Positions 6,118 to 8,213 of a stretch of DNA of 8,213 bases are shown one piece after another (position 1 is the first letter of the stretch; the number at the start of each line of letters is the position of its first letter). Both the position numbers and the translations under genes were made by a program. The DNA is from Candidatus Nitrosopumilus sp. (GTDB taxonomy: Archaea > Thermoproteota > Nitrososphaeria > Nitrososphaerales > Nitrosopumilaceae). The notes below the pieces were generated by a model. The model saw nothing but the letters and a program-made list of their open reading frames with translations. It had not been told where the DNA came from and did not search any database. The stretch covers positions 1 to 8,213 of the forward strand of contig DAOWGL010000067.1 in NCBI GenBank assembly GCA_030637455.1, in the 5' to 3' direction.

Positions 6118-6752
6118 TTTTCATCTTTGTTATTTTCATCCAAAGTCCATGGAGCAAATTTACCCATTATTCTTTGCCAATCCAATTTTAAGAGTAAAAC
6201 AATAACTGCAGTCATCATTGCTGCAAAAATAACAATTCCAATGTAAACAGGTGTTGTATCATCAACATTTTCCAAGAAAGGTTCTATGAAAGACAATCCG
6301 ACATGATGTGAAACAAAAACTATAACATAACTAAGAACTAATTTTCCACTAAGTGTTGCAATAAAAAATCTTTTTGGGTTATATCTTGCTAATCCCAGTG
6401 GGACAAATATTATATCATCAGGCATTGGAGTTGCAGCAGCTACAAATGCCGCAGCTGCACCATATCTTTTGACTAGTCTTTCAAATGGACGCATTCTTTT
6501 TCTAGTTTTTTCATTCATAATTTTTCGTCCACCAAAACTAACGAAAAAAATGATTTGTTTTGCTGCCGTAGCAGTGATTGCAGATACTAGTGCCAGAACA
6601 TGTAGATCATATTGATTACCAACTGACATTGTAGCTAAAAACAAAAATCCAGGTAACGGAACAAAAGGAACAAGAGAGCCAAAGAAATTGACTAATGCTA
6701 AAATAAGATACCCGTCATCTGGAGCAAATGGAAAAATATCACCAAATTCCAT
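6114..6752 (-). CDS. DedA/VTT-type membrane protein
   Basis: The 212-residue protein is a polytopic membrane protein. Hydrophobic segments lie at about residues 15-44, 50-75, 98-122, 129-152 and 168-190. The order fits the VTT/SNARE-associated (DedA, YdjX, TMEM41/VMP1-like) fold: a re-entrant segment with FFGSLVPFVPLPGFLF, then FERLVKRYGAAAAFVAAATP (90-109) resembling the F-x-x-R-Y/F-G motif, then MPDDIIFVPLGLARY. Characterised VTT proteins scramble or flip lipids such as undecaprenyl phosphate or phospholipids. The substrate here is unknown; in an archaeon a polyprenyl phosphate carrier or ether lipid would be the guess. The C-terminal tail is charged (LDENNKDEN). The start is ATG without a Shine-Dalgarno sequence, with a TATA-like box about 28 nt upstream. 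It is convergent with the alkyladenine glycosylase gene and divergent from the next gene. Confidence 0.82.
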   Translation of the reverse strand: MEFGDIFPFAPDDGYLILALVNFFGSLVPFVPLPGFLFLATMSVGNQYDLHVLALVSAITATAAKQIIFFVSFGGRKIMNEKTRKRMRPFERLVKRYGAAAAFVAAATPMPDDIIFVPLGLARYNPKRFFIATLSGKLVLSYVIVFVSHHVGLSFIEPFLENVDDTTPVYIGIVIFAAMMTAVIVLLLKLDWQRIMGKFAPWTLDENNKDEN

Positions 6753-6774
6753 AAATCAAACTATTTTTAGGGCG

Positions 6775-6786
6775 TATTTAATTAAT
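6775..6786 (-). promoter_or_regulatory. TATA-like box for the DedA/VTT gene
   Basis: On the minus strand ATTAATTAAATA is centred about 28 nt before the ATG at 6752, giving a leaderless or nearly leaderless transcript. No Shine-Dalgarno sequence is present, which agrees. Confidence 0.45.
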
Positions 6787-6813
6787 TCTAGAATGAAAAA
6801 CTTGCAATTCATT
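6785..6813. promoter_or_regulatory. Palindrome and inverted repeat between two divergent promoters
   Basis: ATTCTAGAAT (6785-6794) is a perfect 10-bp palindrome. It partly overlaps AATGAA (6792-6797), which forms an inverted repeat with TTCATT (6808-6813) across 10 nt, ending directly at the plus-strand TATA-like box. The position between two divergent promoters suits an operator, but such AT-rich palindromes also arise by chance. Confidence 0.25.
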
Positions 6814-6823
6814 AAAATATAAT
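6814..6823 (+). promoter_or_regulatory. TATA-like box for the DUF6659-like gene
   Basis: AAAATATAAT is centred about 25 nt upstream of the TTG at 6843. That spacing predicts transcription starting at or just before the TTG, so the mRNA would be leaderless. This is the main support for the TTG start. Confidence 0.55.
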
Positions 6824-6842
6824 CATTTTAGAACTCTATCAA

Positions 6843-7217
6843 TTGTCAAAAAAAGATTATGAAACTATTTGTGATACAATTGCTACAATTAGCCCATTTA
6901 TCAGATTTGTAGGTGTAATTGGTGAAAGTGGGAATCTTTTGGCATACAAACGAAGACCAGATTTAGTTCCATTATTAAATGAAAAAAATACACAGTATCA
7001 ATTTTCACATATTGCAATAAAGACAGATTTGGAGGGATTTTTTGATAAAAATCTAGGAGAAATTGAATTTGTCTGGGAAGAAAGGAAGAAAGTACAAACA
7101 ATTTCATTTGCAATTAAAAAATCAAGAGTTTGGATATCAATTGATAAAAAAGTAATTAGATCAGAAGTGTTAAGAATCATAGATTCTTGCTTGCCAATTG
7201 TAAAAAAATATTCTTAA
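6843..7217 (+). CDS. DUF6659-like protein of unknown function
   Basis: The 124-residue soluble protein alternates strands and helices: an N-terminal helix (KDYETICDTIATI), a strand and turn (FVGVIGESGNLLAYKRR), strands around HIAIKTDL, IEFVWEERKK, TISFAIKKSRVWISI, and a C-terminal helix ending in IIDSCLPIVKKYS. The pattern recalls small roadblock/profilin-like folds and matches my recollection of DUF6659, a family frequent in Thaumarchaeota. Both are tentative. No catalytic motif is seen. The start is TTG, supported by a TATA-like box 25 nt upstream and no Shine-Dalgarno sequence, so it appears leaderless. The start codon context TTGTCAAAAA is the same as at the PIN ATPase gene. A 31-residue zinc-finger ORF begins 3 nt after the stop, suggesting co-transcription. 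Confidence 0.8.
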   Translation: MSKKDYETICDTIATISPFIRFVGVIGESGNLLAYKRRPDLVPLLNEKNTQYQFSHIAIKTDLEGFFDKNLGEIEFVWEERKKVQTISFAIKKSRVWISIDKKVIRSEVLRIIDSCLPIVKKYS

Positions 7218-7220
7218 CAC

Positions 7221-7316
7221 ATGAAATGTACATATTGTGAAATTGACTTGGATTCACTTAGTATGACAGACGGATTAAAACACATACTAGAACATAAAAA
7301 AGAAATAAAAAATTAA
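7221..7316 (+). CDS. C2H2 zinc-finger microprotein, 31 residues
   Basis: This ORF is shorter than the usual gene-calling cut-off. It begins MKCTYCEIDLDSLSMTDG and ends in LKHILEHKKEIKN. The pattern is C3-x2-C6-x14-H21-x3-H25, a C2H2-like zinc site; the central loop is two residues longer than the classical x12. L10 and L19 could form the small hydrophobic core, and the tail after H25 is basic. The ATG is 3 nt after the stop of the DUF6659-like gene, so it is probably translated from the same mRNA. It could bind nucleic acid or a protein partner; nothing decides between these. The presence of a whole, minimal finger with start, stop and tight spacing makes chance unlikely, but conservation is untested. 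Confidence 0.65.
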   Translation: MKCTYCEIDLDSLSMTDGLKHILEHKKEIKN

Positions 7317-7324
7317 AATATTTG
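7313..7324 (+). promoter_or_regulatory. TATA-like box for the 97-residue protein gene
   Basis: TTAAAATATTTG overlaps the stop codon of the zinc-finger ORF and is centred about 23 nt upstream of the ATG at 7342. It could give a separate leaderless transcript for the downstream gene, independent of the cluster promoter. Confidence 0.4.
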
Positions 7325-7341
7325 AAGAATTTTTAAAAAAT

Positions 7342-7635
7342 ATGGATGAATCAGATGAAATTCAAAAATTAATTGATGAGATTAATTTTAGAAAATCAAA
7401 TTCCAAAAACTATGAAGAAATGAAAGCTATAGAAATCAGTAAAGAGTTAAGAGAAATTATGAAGTTCGAGCAAGAATCATTTAAAAAAATAGAAGTGTTT
7501 GGAAAAACTCAAAAAAATCAAGATTTAGTTCAGTATGCTCAAATGATTAGTAGAAATACAACCGGAAGAGAAATTGTTCAATTACAGGAAATATACTTGA
7601 AAAAAATTGATGAGGAATTTCTTAATAAAAAATAA
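7342..7635 (+). CDS. Small charged helical (coiled-coil-like) protein, unknown
   Basis: The 97-residue protein is highly charged and almost free of glycine and proline. It has no cysteine, signal peptide or membrane segment. Helical stretches run over residues 3-17 (ESDEIQKLIDEINFRK), 22-50 and 57-95, with heptad-like spacing of Ile/Leu/Met, so a helical bundle or coiled coil is likely. No family is recognised. It starts 25 nt after the zinc-finger microprotein and has its own TATA-like box; the ATG has no Shine-Dalgarno sequence. The stop is only 2 nt from the stop of the convergent ABC transporter gene. A partner or structural role would fit, but that is a guess. Confidence 0.75.
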   Translation: MDESDEIQKLIDEINFRKSNSKNYEEMKAIEISKELREIMKFEQESFKKIEVFGKTQKNQDLVQYAQMISRNTTGREIVQLQEIYLKKIDEEFLNKK

Positions 7636-7637
7636 AT

Positions 7638-8213
7638 TTATTTTTCATCTTCATATAACCAACACCTAACATAACCAGTTTCAGTTTTAAATTTAGGAGG
7701 AAGTTCTTTACATTTTTCTATAGCTAATGGGCATCTTTCAATGAATCTGCATTGTGTTGGAGCATCAAGTAAGCTTGGTGGGATTCCTTTGATGTATTTC
7801 GGAGTGATTCCATTCAAAGTAGGAATTGATTCTAAAAGCCCCTGAGTATAGGGATGTTTTGGATTTTTGTAAATTTGTTCTGAAGAACCAAATTCTACCA
7901 TTTGCCCACCATACATTATACCAATTTTATCAGCAATTTCAGATAGAACTGCCAAATCATGCGTAATCAGCATAAAAGACATGCCTTCTTTTTTTAGAGA
8001 TTTTAGTAAATTGATGATTTGAGCTTGAATTAAAACATCTAATGCAGTTGTAGGTTCATCGGCAATTACAAATTTTGGTTTGAGTAATAATGCCATTGCA
8101 ATGATAACTCTTTGTTTCATTCCACCACTTAATTCATGAGGGTATTTTTTTAGAACATTTTCATCAAGAGATACAGAATTCATTGCATCTGAAATTATTT
8201 TCTTTGAATCACC
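7638..8213 (-). CDS. Oligopeptide/dipeptide-type ABC transporter ATPase, C-terminal part (cut by window edge)
   Basis: The 191 residues present are open to the right edge, so the methionine at 8183 is internal and not the start. Positions here count from the edge. The ABC signature LSGGMKQR (28-35), Walker B FVIADEP (48-54) with D-loop ALD, and H-loop H85 (ITHDLAV) are intact. Walker A lies outside. The C-terminal extension has HPYTQGLLESIP and four cysteines (C155, C161, C168, C184) typical of the DppD/OppD-type oligopeptide transporter domain, in which such cysteines can bind an iron-sulfur cluster. The protein powers import of di- or oligopeptides, or in some relatives nickel. Permease genes and the partner ATPase are expected beyond the right edge. 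It cannot be told from this fragment whether it is the D-type or F-type subunit. Confidence 0.9.
   Translation of the reverse strand, partial: GDSKKIISDAMNSVSLDENVLKKYPHELSGGMKQRVIIAMALLLKPKFVIADEPTTALDVLIQAQIINLLKSLKKEGMSFMLITHDLAVLSEIADKIGIMYGGQMVEFGSSEQIYKNPKHPYTQGLLESIPTLNGITPKYIKGIPPSLLDAPTQCRFIERCPLAIEKCKELPPKFKTETGYVRCWLYEDEK

Noticed and set aside
7638..8183. Treating the ABC ATPase as complete from the Met at 8183
   Set aside because: The frame stays open to the window edge and Walker A is absent, so the protein is cut by the edge.
1..8213. Prophage, insertion sequence, CRISPR array, tRNA or rRNA
   Set aside because: No transposase, integrase, spaced repeats or RNA-gene signatures were seen on either strand.

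Overview
The window looks like chromosomal DNA of a marine-type ammonia-oxidising archaeon (Nitrosopumilus-like Nitrososphaerota/Thaumarchaeota). The evidence is AT-rich sequence with matching codon use, TATA-like boxes about 23-32 nt upstream of starts that lack a Shine-Dalgarno sequence (leaderless genes), several TTG starts, tight packing, and archaeal families such as the PIN/PilT-type ATPase (COG1855 type), an archaeal TldD and a DUF6659-like protein. The genus assignment is an inference from style and family content. No rRNA, tRNA, CRISPR array or insertion sequence was seen.

Left part (1-3323): a signalling block. On the minus strand run a free-standing Hpt phosphotransfer protein, a free-standing CheY-like receiver and the N-terminal third of a PIN-domain ATPase that leaves the window on the left. 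Facing away from them is a membrane histidine kinase with an unassigned extracytoplasmic domain of about 280 residues. The Hpt and kinase genes are separated by one AT-rich element at 1401-1414 that reads as a TATA box in both directions. Kinase, Hpt and receiver together carry the parts of a split phosphorelay.

Middle part (3324-6117): a 249-bp gap with ambiguous small-ORF signals is followed by an apparent operon on the plus strand: tldD (zinc metalloprotease), a family 4-like 4Fe-4S uracil-DNA glycosylase, and a 3-methyladenine/alkyladenine DNA glycosylase. Spacing is 3 nt and then a 17-nt overlap. The two glycosylases both start base excision repair, one on deaminated cytosine and one on alkylated purines.

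Right part (6114-8213): a DedA/VTT-type membrane protein on the minus strand shares its stop-codon bases with the alkyladenine glycosylase. Divergent to it lies a plus-strand cluster: a leaderless TTG-started DUF6659-like protein, a 31-residue C2H2 zinc-finger microprotein, and a 97-residue charged helical protein. The window ends in the C-terminal part of an oligopeptide/dipeptide-type ABC transporter ATPase on the minus strand.

The best leads for something undescribed are the split phosphorelay with its shared promoter and unknown sensor domain, the C2H2 microprotein with its two unknown neighbours, and a possible frameshifted zinc ribbon in the 3324-3572 gap.
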